A stretch of DNA of 64,000 nucleotides from Limosilactobacillus vaginalis DSM 5837 = ATCC 49540 (GTDB taxonomy: Bacteria; Bacillota; Bacilli; Lactobacillales; Lactobacillaceae). Made by a program: the position numbers and the translations under genes. Positions 9,091-18,598 of this stretch are shown in pieces (positions within the stretch are counted from its first letter, which is position 1; the number at the start of each line of letters is the position of its first letter). The stretch is from assembly GCF_000159435.1 (NCBI RefSeq), contig NZ_GG693412.1, positions 21,335-85,334 of the forward strand, in the 5' to 3' direction. A model generated the notes under the pieces. It was not told where the DNA came from, searched no databases, and worked only from the letters and a program-made list of their open reading frames with translations.

Positions 9091-9104
9091 CGGAGAGCGC
9101 TAAA

Positions 9105-9150
9105 TATGGAAAGAGGATGAAAGAACGCCTAGTTTTTTTCCATCCTCTCT
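9105..9150 (-). terminator. Likely terminator after the LCP gene
   Basis: AGAGGATG and CATCCTCT form an 8 bp stem with an extended loop, placed about 12 bp after the stop codon on the minus strand. The U-run is weak. Confidence 0.5.
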
Positions 9151-9161
9151 CTTAATTTTAG

Positions 9162-10199
9162 TTATTCTCCCTCATCAATATCTACCGGATCGAGGCCAAG
9201 ATTCTTACGCAAAATATTGGAAACTCGCTGTCGCTCATTATAAGAAACACTTTGGAAAGCTTGACCATCAGAATCATCATCAGTTCCTTGGACGTGTCCC
9301 TGTTGAATATTCTTGGTTGCTCCCCGATAAGACTTCGCAAGGGTCATCATATTACTGAATGACAAATCTGTCTTAGCATTCTTCGAGATTGTCTTTAAGA
9401 ATTTTTGGTTAAGAACTGTCTTGTAAGATGCGGACTTCTTCAGCAGTGCCATAATTACCATTTTTTGTCGCTGTTGACGGCCATAGTCACCTTGCGGATC
9501 ATCATACCGCATTCGACAGAACTTCAATGCTTTTGTTCCGTTCATGTGTTCAGGGACTCCCTTGGTAAAGGAATATCCTTCATACGTAAAGGTTAATGGT
9601 GAAGTAACGGTGACCCCGCCAACTTGATTAATGGCCTGCTTCATCCCCGCCATATTAACTAGGGCGTAGTAGTCAATCGGAATATTGAAATACTTTTGAA
9701 CGGTGTTAATTGTCTCCTTAGTACCGCCATATGCGTAGGCTGCATTGATCTTTGCTGGAGATTCATCCTCATAATCAGGAAGGTTAACTTTCATGTCCCG
9801 TGGAATACTCATTAACATGGTTTTCTTGGTTTGCGGATTGATCGTCATCACAATAATGGTGTCTGTCCGTCCCTTATAAGTTCGCCCTAGGTCACCTGTA
9901 TCCGTTCCTAACAAAAGAATTGATACTGGTCGCTTCTGAGCAAGCACTTTTTGAGCATTTCGCCGTTTATTAGCTCCAGCTGATGTGAACATTTGATCAC
10001 TTGTTTGTTTGGCGTTATGCCAAGCAAGACCACCAAAAATTACCACAATAACTAGAAGAATCAAGATAATGATCCCGAAAATTTTCCTTCCTCGGTGACG
10101 GTGCGGTCCATTACCGCCGTTTTGGTTATTGCCACGACGAATTTGCCGCTGGTACTCAGCCCTTGTTAACGGAAATTCGCTCTCTGATTGATTGTCCAT
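9162..10199 (-). CDS. LytR-CpsA-Psr (LCP) family cell-wall glycopolymer ligase
   Basis: 345 aa. A short basic cytoplasmic N-terminus (R-R-G-N-N-Q, H-R-H-R-G-R-K) is followed by one membrane segment (residues about 39-60), then the extracellular LCP domain. Signatures are L-L-L-G-T-D-T-G, G-R-T-D-T-I-I-V-M-T-I-N, M-L-M-S-I-P-R-D and K-I-N-A-A-Y-A-Y-G-G. Characterised LCP enzymes attach teichoic acids or capsular polymers to peptidoglycan. The ATG has GGGAGAAAAAG upstream. A convincing promoter upstream was not found. Confidence 0.9.
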   Translation of the reverse strand: MDNQSESEFPLTRAEYQRQIRRGNNQNGGNGPHRHRGRKIFGIIILILLVIVVIFGGLAWHNAKQTSDQMFTSAGANKRRNAQKVLAQKRPVSILLLGTDTGDLGRTYKGRTDTIIVMTINPQTKKTMLMSIPRDMKVNLPDYEDESPAKINAAYAYGGTKETINTVQKYFNIPIDYYALVNMAGMKQAINQVGGVTVTSPLTFTYEGYSFTKGVPEHMNGTKALKFCRMRYDDPQGDYGRQQRQKMVIMALLKKSASYKTVLNQKFLKTISKNAKTDLSFSNMMTLAKSYRGATKNIQQGHVQGTDDDSDGQAFQSVSYNERQRVSNILRKNLGLDPVDIDEGE

Positions 10200-10295
10200 C
10201 TTTTTCTCCCTAGATTATTTATTCATTTCAAAATTTATAAGTTGATTCTAACACGATCTCTATTCATAAACACATATTATCCAGGAATTACAGCG

Positions 10296-10324
10296 TTGAA
10301 ATCGGTTTCGATCTTGTGCATAAT
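10296..10324 (+). promoter_or_regulatory. Promoter of the small membrane protein gene
   Basis: TTGAAA (10296-10301) and CATAAT (10319-10324), spacer exactly 17 bp. It predicts a start of transcription near 10331, about 27 bp before the proposed start codon, which supports the short gene that follows. Confidence 0.6.
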
Positions 10325-10357
10325 AAAACCATCTAGTAGCAAAGGGAGGAGATTTTC

Positions 10358-10561
10358 ACGAAATCGCTACTTGATATAATTGCTATTATTGGTTTTATCT
10401 TATTATTCATTACACCAAAGAATATCTGGCACGTATTAAAGAGCTACCAGAAAGTCGGTTTTATTCTCCTGATGATCGCAGGAATTATTATAATTTGCTT
10501 GACGGTATTTTCCGGCATTACTGATTTCGGTCAAGGATACCAAGACTCACCGTTCCACTAA
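10358..10561 (+). CDS. Small two-segment membrane protein with apparent ACG start
   Basis: Open frame of 67 codons. Its first codon after a strong ribosome site (GGGAGGAG at about 10344-10351) is ACG at 10358, where an ATG is expected. The next residues are K-S-L-L-D-I-I-A-I-I-G-F. Two hydrophobic segments (about 6-20 and 33-53) flank a basic loop (K-N-I-W-H-V-L-K-S-Y-Q-K). A sigma-A promoter lies upstream and a long terminator directly downstream, so the unit looks like a real gene. The ACG may be a non-standard start or a recent T-to-C change that reduces translation. No function is recognised. Confidence 0.6.
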   Translation, partial: TKSLLDIIAIIGFILLFITPKNIWHVLKSYQKVGFILLMIAGIIIICLTVFSGITDFGQGYQDSPFH

Positions 10562-10566
10562 TAAGC

Positions 10567-10617
10567 AATAAAGAAGAAGTAGTTGGTGAAAAATTCACTA
10601 ACTACTTCTTCTTTATT
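10567..10617. terminator. Bidirectional terminator
   Basis: A perfect 24 bp stem (10567-10590 with 10594-10617) has a three-base loop and A/T-rich ends. It serves the small membrane gene on the plus strand and the guaB 3' UTR on the minus strand. Confidence 0.85.
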
Positions 10618-10675
10618 TGGTGATTAAGTTGTGATTTGCTCGTCAGGAGCTTGTCCCTACTGTAACTGAGTCAAA

Positions 10676-10745
10676 ACGCAGCCTAGCGTTCTAGGCAACC
10701 AAGCCGAGATCTGCTCCCTCGGAACTCGCTAGAGCTAACGACCTC
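10676..10745 (-). repeat. Partial copy (3' half) of the hairpin repeat, subtype A
   Basis: The minus strand reads GTCGTTAGCTCTAGCGAGTT, then a GAGCAGATCTCGGCTTGGTT tail. The left half is missing. It closely matches the right half of the copy at 29222-29354. Confidence 0.6.
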
Positions 10746-10755
10746 TGCTTAGATG

Positions 10756-10891
10756 ATGTTCTTACTACAACAAAGTCAAAACGTGTTCGCAGGGAAGCCC
10801 CTATAGACAACAAACTCCCTCCCAGATGCTTCCAGCATCCAGTCGGGAGAAATTGTTGTCTTACGGGTCTTCTATACCTGCTCACACTCTA
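10756..10891 (-). repeat. 3'-UTR hairpin repeat, subtype A variant, second copy after guaB
   Basis: Starts TAGAGTGTGAGC. Its arms GACAACAA/TTGTTGTC, CTCCC/GGGAG and GATGCT/AGCATC differ in sequence from other copies yet pair perfectly. Right tail GCGAACACGTTTTGAC. It is in tandem with the copy at 10895-11009. Confidence 0.75.
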
Positions 10892-10894
10892 TTT

Positions 10895-11006
10895 TAAACG
10901 TGCTTCGCTCGAGTTTCCTAGAGCTAGCAAACTCCTTCCTAGGCACAAGTCGCCTTCGTCAGGAGAAATTGCTAGCTTTCCGGAAACTCTTTGGAGCGAA
11001 GGCACT

Positions 11007-11009
<3 letters not shown>
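10895..11009 (-). repeat. 3'-UTR hairpin repeat, subtype A, at the guaB stop codon
   Basis: Begins with the guaB TAG stop (TAGAGTGCC). Perfect arms CTTCGCTC/GAGCGAAG, GAGTTTCC/GGAAACTC and GCTAGCAA/TTGCTAGC. Almost identical to the copies after ychF and purA. Confidence 0.85.
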
Positions 11010-12179
<1,170 letters not shown>

Positions 12180-12249
12180 TTAGGTATACTTTACTAGTAA
12201 TTTTTCTAAAAATCAACAAAATCGGTAAATTATTTCTTAAATTGACGGA

Positions 12250-12326
12250 TAATGTTCGCTATTCAGGGACTAATTACGAATCATTCACTTAAATCAGCCG
12301 GTTTTTAAAATAAAAGTTCGGTTATT
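12250..12326 (-). promoter_or_regulatory. Two PurR-type boxes upstream of guaB
   Basis: On the minus strand AATAACCGAACTTTTA (12311-12326) fits the PurBox pattern AWWWCCGAACWWT, and GAATAGCGAACATTA (12250-12264) is a near match. They lie about 100-180 bp upstream of guaB. The region 12150-12366 otherwise holds only a possible promoter near 12180-12215. I see no purine riboswitch. Confidence 0.55.
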
Positions 12327-12366
12327 AAGTGGTTACATTTTAGTTGATGCTTTAGAAATCCGCCTT

Positions 12367-13560
12367 TTAATCATTTCTAATTTCATGATAGAAACTCGTC
12401 CCGTTTTCTCCTTGAACGTTAAAGTTATCCAGAATCGTCGCACCAAGATCAGCAAAGGTCTTTCGAACCCCTAACGACTGATTTTTCTCCTTCATCGTTG
12501 GTGAATAAACAAGCAGGGGCACATTTTCCCGAGTATGGTCGGTTCCCCGGAATCCCGGATCGTTCCCGTGATCAGCCGTAATGATCAGCAAATCATCCGG
12601 TCGCAGTTCGTCAAGGACATGACCAAGCCGTTGATCAAGTTCCATTAATGCCTGACCAAAACCTTGAGGATTTCTTCGGTGACCATATTTTGCATCAAAG
12701 TCAACTAGGTTAGTAAAACAGAAGCCAGTGAAGTCTTCTTGCATTACCTCATCTAGGTGATCCATCCCATCCGCGTTACTTTCATTATGAAATCCCCGAT
12801 CAATCCCTTTACCAGAGAAAATATCGTTAATCTTACCAATTCCAATTACATCGTAACCAGCTTCCTGCAGCCGCTCCAAGTCAGTTTTTCCCGTTGGCGC
12901 TAAGCTGAAGTCATGCCGGTTAGCAGTCCGGACAAAGTGCTCGCGATCTGGACCAACATAAGGCCGTGCAATTACTCGACCAACCGTATATTCCGGCCCA
13001 TTTAATAATGTTCGCGCATACTGACAAATTTTATAAAGCTCATCAACTGGAATTACCTCTTCGTGAACTGCAATCTGCATTACCGAATCTCCCGAAGTAT
13101 AAATGATTAATTCTCCAGTTTTCATCTGCCGTTCACCATAGTCATGAATTACCTGTGTTCCAGAATATGGTTTATTAACGATCACTTTTCTCCCAGAAAA
13201 ATCCTCAATCTGCTTAATCAATTTTTGTGGGAAACCATCAGGAAAGGTATTAAGCTGTTTAGCTAACGGCAACCCCATCATTTCCCAATGACCATTCATA
13301 CTATCCTTACCAGCCGATACTTCTGCCATTTGTCCATAATCTCCAATTGCCGGAGTAGCAACGGGAACTCCCTCAATTGGCGTGTTGCGAAGATTGCTTA
13401 ATCCCATTTTACCTAGGTTTGGTAGTTGGAGTCTCCCCTGATAATATTCACCAACATGACCAAGGGTATCTGCACCAATATCATCAAACTTAGCTGCATC
13501 CCCTGCCTGTCCGCTTCCCACCGAATCCAGAACGATTACAAATACTCGTTGATATGCCAT
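12367..13560 (-). CDS. deoB: Phosphopentomutase
   Basis: 397 aa alkaline-phosphatase-superfamily enzyme that interconverts (deoxy)ribose 1- and 5-phosphate in nucleoside catabolism. Metal-binding motifs are visible at both ends: V-L-D-S-V-G near residue 11, and I-T-A-D-H-G-N-D-P with T-D-H-T-R-E near residue 325-345. The ATG follows GGAGGAGTG. It lies 17 bp after deoC, so the two form a deoCB unit. With deoC broken, deoxyribose 5-phosphate made by DeoB could not be cleaved by this copy. Confidence 0.95.
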   Translation of the reverse strand: MAYQRVFVIVLDSVGSGQAGDAAKFDDIGADTLGHVGEYYQGRLQLPNLGKMGLSNLRNTPIEGVPVATPAIGDYGQMAEVSAGKDSMNGHWEMMGLPLAKQLNTFPDGFPQKLIKQIEDFSGRKVIVNKPYSGTQVIHDYGERQMKTGELIIYTSGDSVMQIAVHEEVIPVDELYKICQYARTLLNGPEYTVGRVIARPYVGPDREHFVRTANRHDFSLAPTGKTDLERLQEAGYDVIGIGKINDIFSGKGIDRGFHNESNADGMDHLDEVMQEDFTGFCFTNLVDFDAKYGHRRNPQGFGQALMELDQRLGHVLDELRPDDLLIITADHGNDPGFRGTDHTRENVPLLVYSPTMKEKNQSLGVRKTFADLGATILDNFNVQGENGTSFYHEIRND

Positions 13561-13577
13561 TATTACACTCCTCCTTG

Positions 13578-14247
13578 TTATTTTGGTGCTCCATTAAGGA
13601 TCTTAACTGACGCAGAAACACCCAAGCGATCTGCACCAGCATCGATCATTGCCATCGCTTCCTCATAGCTATGGATCCCGCCAGCAGCCTTAATCTTAAT
13701 TGCATCACCAACCGTCTGACGCATCAATTCAACATCTGCCACTTGAGCACCAGAAGTTGAAAAGCCAGTAGAAGTTTTTACAAAGTCAGCTTGAACAGCA
13801 ATCACTAACTGACATGCTCGAACTTTTTCCTCGTCAGTTAGCAGGGCTGTTTCAATAATCACTTTCAAAATACGGTGTGCATGATGAACTTCATCCGCAA
13901 CAGCTTTAATATCAGCTACTACAGCATCATCATGTTTAGCCTTCAGCTCACCAATGTATTACCATGTCTAACTCGTCTGCTCCGTCCTTAATCGCCTGAC
14001 GACTTTCAAGAACTTTACTGGCTGTTGAAGTAGCACCAAGCGGAAAGCCGATCACTGTACAAGTGTTAATTCCCGTTTCAGATAATTTCTGGTGAACCCG
14101 CTTTACCCAGTATGGATTAATACAAACAGAAGCTATCTGATACTTAATCGCTTCAAACGCCGTTTGATCAATCATCGCTGCAGTTGCTTCGGGTTTGAGC
14201 ATCGTATGATCCAGGTATTTTGCTAATTGATTACAACTTAGCTTCAT
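13578..14247 (-). pseudogene. deoC: Deoxyribose-phosphate aldolase with a frameshift
   Basis: The gene is read in two frames. The first part runs from the ATG at 14247 ([19 protein letters not shown]) to a stop at 13948 after D-E-L-D-M-V-I-H. The second continues in another frame as [10 protein letters not shown] and holds the Schiff-base lysine (F-V-K-T-S-T-G-F) and I-K-A-A-G-G-I. One base is missing near 13960, in GTAATACATTGGTGAG. It is not a homopolymer run, so a true lesion is more likely than a simple base-calling slip, but both remain possible. Joined length (about 220 aa) is normal. Confidence 0.85.
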
Positions 14248-14349
14248 TTCAGTCACGCCCTTTATTTTTGTATGCGCTTTCATATTATCAATTTATTAGT
14301 AAAAAAGCTACTGTTAGGGGCCATTAAGTAACATCAATCCGATCTAAAA

Positions 14350-14402
14350 AACGGGAAAGCAACTGTAAAACCAGACTGGATTTTACAATCGCGTTCCCGC
14401 TA
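14350..14402 (-). terminator. Terminator of the ychF-DUF1129 transcript
   Basis: On the minus strand GCGGGAA pairs with TTCCCG and GTAAAA with TTTTAC, followed by TTTTTT. It lies 20 bp after the stop of the DUF1129 gene. Confidence 0.8.
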
Positions 14403-14421
14403 ATTTGATTAGAATAATGAT

Positions 14422-15198
14422 TTACTTACGCCGATTATTTCGGTTGCCGTAGAAAGCACCGGTAATATGGTACTTGCGCCGGAAGATAATATCTCCAGCA
14501 AAGGCAATTACACCAAGGATAATGTAGGCCCAAGCATTTAATCGAGGGTTGATTACATTAGGCAACAAGCTGGAAGCCATGTAAACGGCTAGCCAAACAA
14601 CTAATCCAAAAGCAACGGTTAAGATCCGGAACCAAACTGGCTTTGCTTGAACCCACTTACCGTTCTTCTTGACCGGTTGTAACTGGGAAGCCACGTAGCC
14701 ATATAAGAGACCACCAGATACGGATACTAGCACAATTGCCAAGAGACCACTGCTGCCATAGTGGGTCATCTTCATTGCTGCTGGTGAGATCCAGAACATT
14801 AACCCGAACATAAAGGTAAAGATACTGAAGAAGATCAGCATATTATCAAGGGCAAGCAGCTTAATAGATTGCTTACTCATGTGGTTAGGCTGATTATTTT
14901 TCTTCGGGTCCTTTAGATTTTTGACATATTCTGTCGGGGTTCCGAATAACGCTTTAGCAGTTTTACCCGTCTTTTGTCCTTCTTTAAGTTGGGTAATAGT
15001 ATCTTGAATAATTTCAGGACGCTTTTCTTTAGCAACTCCTTGACGTTCAAGCTGCTTATTTAGTTGAAAAACGAATTCTTCATTCTTCTTTGTTAAGTTA
15101 TACTTACTAATTGCATTTCCCGCTTCACGCCGGTCTTCTTTTAAATGTTCTTTTTGTCGTTGACCGGCTTGAGCGTTTCGTGGTTGATTTTCGCTCAC
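14422..15198 (-). CDS. DUF1129 family membrane protein
   Basis: 258 aa. The N-terminal 110 residues are charged and helical (Q-R-Q-K-E-H-L-K-E-D-R-R-E-A). Four membrane segments follow (about 118-136, 146-166, 190-210, 222-238). The C-terminus is basic. This matches DUF1129/YwbB-like proteins found in lactobacilli, of unknown function. The start is GTG after GAGAGGAG. It is on the same strand as ychF, separated by a long block of hairpin repeats. Confidence 0.75.
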   Translation of the reverse strand: MSENQPRNAQAGQRQKEHLKEDRREAGNAISKYNLTKKNEEFVFQLNKQLERQGVAKEKRPEIIQDTITQLKEGQKTGKTAKALFGTPTEYVKNLKDPKKNNQPNHMSKQSIKLLALDNMLIFFSIFTFMFGLMFWISPAAMKMTHYGSSGLLAIVLVSVSGGLLYGYVASQLQPVKKNGKWVQAKPVWFRILTVAFGLVVWLAVYMASSLLPNVINPRLNAWAYIILGVIAFAGDIIFRRKYHITGAFYGNRNNRRK

Positions 15199-15244
15199 AA
15201 TGAGACTCCTCTCTTTATCTCTTGGTATGAGGTTGGTTGTTTGA

Positions 15245-15594
15245 AATGGGTTGGCCAGGGATCGGCTAGAGTTCTAGTCTGCATAGTCGAAACGTTGGAG
15301 TGAACCAGAAATTGATTTATCAATTTCGTCTGTGAACCCACGCAAGGATGAGTAGGCTTTTGACTATCAACTTGTTGATGGCAAAAGTCACTCAGCTACT
15401 GCGCTTCGCCGTGATGTTCTAGGCTAAATGGTCGAAACGTGCTCGCCAGGGTCTTGCTAGAGTTCTAGGCTACATAGTCAAAACGTGCTTCGCCCGAGTT
15501 TCCTAGAGCTAGCAACCTCCTTCCTAGGCGCAAGTCGCCTTCGTCAGGAGAAATTGCTAGCTTTCCGGAAACTCTTTGGGGCGAAGGCACTCTA
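15245..15594 (-). repeat. Repeat block after ychF: one full subtype A copy plus partial modules
   Basis: The first part (about 15480-15594) starts at the ychF TAG stop and has perfect arms CTTCGCCC/GGGCGAAG, GAGTTTCC/GGAAACTC and GCTAGCAA/TTGCTAGC. Further down come repeated right-half tails (CTGGCGAGCACGTTTCGAC, TAGAACTCTAGC) and two unrelated hairpins, with arms GACTTTTG/CAAAAGTC and GAAATTGAT/ATCAATTTC. It occupies the whole gap between ychF and the DUF1129 gene. No gene is seen in it. Confidence 0.75.
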
Positions 15595-16689
15595 GACATT
15601 GAACCTAAATTCCACAATGTCGCCGTCTTGCATGACGTAATCTTTTCCTTCGAGGCGGAGTTTACCGGCTTCTTTAACGGCGGCTTCGGATCCTAACTTG
15701 TCGAGATCGTCAAAGCTCATCACTTCGGCACGGATAAAACCCCGTTCGAAGTCGGAGTGGATGATTCCGGCTGCTTGTGGTGCCTTGGTACCCTTCTTGA
15801 AAGTCCAGGCACGAGTTTCAGGGCCACCAGCAGTAAAGAAGGTTTCAAGCCCTAAAAGCTTGTAGGCAGCACGAATCAACCGGTTCAATCCTGGTTCCTT
15901 AACGCCTTCCATTTCAAGGAAGTCAGCCTTGTCTGCTTCGTCCATTTCAGCAATTTGTTCTTCGGCAGCGGCAGCAACCCCGATTACTTCACCATCGCCC
16001 TTAACATGTTCCTTAATTTGATCCATGTACTTGTTAGCATCTGGATCTGCCATGTCATCTTCAGAGATGTTGGCAACATAAAGAACTGGCTTACTGGTTA
16101 GCAAGAAGAGTCCCTTAACGATCTTCTTTTCGTCATCGTTAAAGTCAATTGACCGAACACTCTTCCCGTCTTCAAGAACTGGCTTGATCTTGTTAAGAAC
16201 ATCTAATTCAGCCAAGGCATCCTTATCACGACCCTTAGCAGCCCGTTGAACCTTAGAGAGACGCTTGTTAACGGCATCCAGATCAGCCATTACTAATTCC
16301 AGGTTGATGGTATCAATATCATCGATCGGGTCAACCTTCCCGGTAACACTAGTAATGTCATTATCATCAAAAGCCCGGACAACGTGAACAATCGCATCGG
16401 TTTGCCGAATGTTTTCCAAGAACTTGTTACCAAGTCCTTCACCCTTGCTGGCACCCTTAACGATCCCGGCAATATCAGTAAATTCAAACGTTGTTGGGAC
16501 GATCTTCTTGGCTGGGATAATTTCATCAATTCGTTGAAGACGACTATCTGGAACTTCAACCATCCCCACGTTCGGATCAATCGTGGCAAATGGGTAATTA
16601 GCCATTTCGGCTCCTGCTTTAGTAATCGCGTTGAATAGGGTTGACTTACCAACGTTTGGTAATCCAACAATCCCTGCAGTTAATGACAT
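15592..16689 (-). CDS. ychF: Redox-regulated ATPase YchF (Obg-family)
   Basis: 365 aa, the usual size. P-loop G-L-P-N-V-G-K-S-T-L-F-N at residue 8, then F-A-T-I-D-P-N-V-G, D-I-A-G-I-V-K-G-A-S and a C-terminal TGS domain ending Q-D-G-D-I-V-E-F-R-F-N-V. YchF prefers ATP and acts at the ribosome and in oxidative stress responses. It lies 37 bp after the DUF951 gene in the segregation cluster. Its TAG stop opens a repeat element. Confidence 0.95.
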   Translation of the reverse strand: MSLTAGIVGLPNVGKSTLFNAITKAGAEMANYPFATIDPNVGMVEVPDSRLQRIDEIIPAKKIVPTTFEFTDIAGIVKGASKGEGLGNKFLENIRQTDAIVHVVRAFDDNDITSVTGKVDPIDDIDTINLELVMADLDAVNKRLSKVQRAAKGRDKDALAELDVLNKIKPVLEDGKSVRSIDFNDDEKKIVKGLFLLTSKPVLYVANISEDDMADPDANKYMDQIKEHVKGDGEVIGVAAAAEEQIAEMDEADKADFLEMEGVKEPGLNRLIRAAYKLLGLETFFTAGGPETRAWTFKKGTKAPQAAGIIHSDFERGFIRAEVMSFDDLDKLGSEAAVKEAGKLRLEGKDYVMQDGDIVEFRFNV

Positions 16690-16726
16690 AAGTTGTTCAC
16701 TTTCCTTTTCAATTTAATTTTTATTT

Positions 16727-16927
16727 CTAATCTTCAGACTCAGCGGCTTTTTCCAGGACCTTCTTAAAGCCCTTATCAAACTTTTGCCGTGTCATCATCA
16801 CAATGTGGCCGCAACCAGTGCATTGAATTTTAATATCCGCACCGACACGTGTGATTAACCACCGATTGGTACCACACGGATGTTGCTTCTTCATCATCAC
16901 AATATCGCCCTTATCATATGCTGCCAT
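16727..16927 (-). CDS. DUF951 family small protein
   Basis: 66 aa. It contains K-K-Q-H-P-C-G-T-N-R-W and a C-T-G-C pair (C18, C36, C39), which together resemble a small zinc-binding fold. DUF951 genes commonly sit between parB and ychF, as here: 15 bp after parB and 37 bp before ychF. Function unknown. Confidence 0.85.
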   Translation of the reverse strand: MAAYDKGDIVMMKKQHPCGTNRWLITRVGADIKIQCTGCGHIVMMTRQKFDKGFKKVLEKAAESED

Positions 16928-16942
16928 CAGTGATCATCCTCC

Positions 16943-17830
16943 TTAATCTAACGAAATGTTTAACACTTCCAAAATCCGGTTAAAGTCGTCAGCGGAAGTG
17001 TACGGAATTTCAATTTTCCCGGCATTCTTCTTCCGACTCGGCGCCACCGCAACCTTTGTCCCAAATTTACTTTGCAACTGGGATTCTGCTTCACGAACAT
17101 AGGCTGGCTTTCGTTGGCGACGCTTTGCCCGTTTCTTTTCAGCTGTCCCGTTCATTTGGGCAACTAGTTCTTCAAGCTGCCGGACAGTTAAATTCTTTTC
17201 AACTGCCTGCTTAGCAAGTTTAACCAATTGCTTGCGATCTTTCAAACCTAATAACGTTCGTGCTTGACCCATTGATAGCTTCCCGGCAGAAACTAATTCC
17301 TTAATCTCATTCGGCAAGCCCAGCAAACGCAGGTAATTAGCAATGTACGGACGACTCTTCCCTAGTCGTTCCGCAACCTGAGCTTGAGTAAGGGACAGCT
17401 TATCCATTAATGTCTGGTAAGCTTGTGCCTCTTCCAACGGTGTTAAGTCTTCTCGCTGAAGGTTTTCCAAGACAGCAACTTCCATCATCTTTTCATCACT
17501 CATGGTTCGAATGATGGCTGGAATCGTGGTTTGTTTAGCAAGTTTAGATGCTCGGAAGCGCCGTTCACCAGCGATTAACTCATACCGCTTTAACTTTGGA
17601 TCTGGCTGACGAAGAATGATCGGCTGAAATACTCCTGATTCCTGAATTGAGGATGCCAACTCCCGGAGTGCCTTTTGATCAAACGTCCGTCGTGGCTGGT
17701 ATGGGTTAGGACGAATCAGCGATAGTTTAACATCTTGGACCGTTTCGTTATCGTTAATCTCATTAAAATCATTTTCTTCGAAGAGCGCTTCAATCCCGCG
17801 TCCTAGTCCGCTTTGTTTATTTTTCGCCAT
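16943..17830 (-). CDS. parB: Chromosome partitioning protein ParB (Spo0J)
   Basis: 295 aa. The ParB N-terminal CTPase domain shows R-P-N-P-Y-Q-P-R-R and G-E-R-R-F-R-A, followed by the helix-turn-helix that reads parS (T-Q-A-Q-V-A-E-R-L-G-K-S-R-P-Y-I) and a C-terminal dimerisation domain. A basic linker (K-K-R-A-K-R-R-Q-R-K) precedes it. It begins inside the 3' end of parA (14 bp overlap), so the two are coupled. A parS-like site occurs at 62882-62897. Confidence 0.94.
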   Translation of the reverse strand: MAKNKQSGLGRGIEALFEENDFNEINDNETVQDVKLSLIRPNPYQPRRTFDQKALRELASSIQESGVFQPIILRQPDPKLKRYELIAGERRFRASKLAKQTTIPAIIRTMSDEKMMEVAVLENLQREDLTPLEEAQAYQTLMDKLSLTQAQVAERLGKSRPYIANYLRLLGLPNEIKELVSAGKLSMGQARTLLGLKDRKQLVKLAKQAVEKNLTVRQLEELVAQMNGTAEKKRAKRRQRKPAYVREAESQLQSKFGTKVAVAPSRKKNAGKIEIPYTSADDFNRILEVLNISLD

Positions 17831-18587
17831 GACGAGCTAACACTTCCTTTGCTAATTGTTGGTAAACTTTCGCCCCTGTTGATCGTTTGTCGTAATCAAC
17901 GATCGCTTGTCCATGACTCGGTGCTTCGGATAAACGAACATTTCGTGGAATGATCGTTTCATAGACCTGGTCACCAAAGTACTTCTTGACTTCCGCATTA
18001 ACCTGCTGACCCAAGTTTGTCCGCTTATCGTACATTGTTAGCAACACTCCTTCAATCTTTAAAGCAGAATTGAAGTGTTTGCGAACCAGCTTGATGGTAT
18101 TTAATAACTGACTTAACCCTTCAAGCGCGTAGTATTCGCTCTGAACCGGGATTAGAATCGAATCACAAGCAGTAAAAGCATTAATCGTCAACAAACCAAG
18201 AGAAGGCGGGCAATCAATCAAAATATAATCATATTCATCCTTAACATCACCGAAAGCATCCTTCAACCGGGTTTCCCGAGCCATCAAGTTAGTTAATTCA
18301 ACTTCCGCACCAGAAAGGGCGATTGTAGTTGGAACAATATCTAAGCCCTGGTGACTTGACGGCAAGATTACGTTTTTCAGATCAACATCATTGATCAAAA
18401 CATCATAAACGCTCTCATCAATATCTTTCTTATCAATCCCCAAACCGCTTGTGGCGTTTCCCTGAGGATCAAGATCAATCAGGAGGACTTTTTTACCGGC
18501 GTCTGCCAAACAAGCTCCTAGGTTAACGCTTGTTGTCGTCTTACCAACGCCGCCTTTTTGGTTTGCTAATGCAATAACATACCCCAT
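17817..18587 (-). CDS. parA: Chromosome partitioning ATPase ParA (Soj)
   Basis: 256 aa. The deviant Walker A motif N-Q-K-G-G-V-G-K-T-T-T-S lies at residue 9, with D-L-D-P-Q-G-N-A-T-S and the Walker B I-L-I-D-C-P-P-S-L. It drives origin segregation and controls replication initiation with ParB. It lies 11 bp after noc and overlaps parB. Confidence 0.95.
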   Translation of the reverse strand: MGYVIALANQKGGVGKTTTSVNLGACLADAGKKVLLIDLDPQGNATSGLGIDKKDIDESVYDVLINDVDLKNVILPSSHQGLDIVPTTIALSGAEVELTNLMARETRLKDAFGDVKDEYDYILIDCPPSLGLLTINAFTACDSILIPVQSEYYALEGLSQLLNTIKLVRKHFNSALKIEGVLLTMYDKRTNLGQQVNAEVKKYFGDQVYETIIPRNVRLSEAPSHGQAIVDYDKRSTGAKVYQQLAKEVLARHGEK

Positions 18588-18598
18588 TTTTCTGCCTC

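Noticed and set aside
16400-17000. Noc-binding sites (ATTTCCCGGGAAAT)
   Set aside because: No full match was found here or elsewhere in the window; the CCCGG in subtype B repeats is not in that palindrome.
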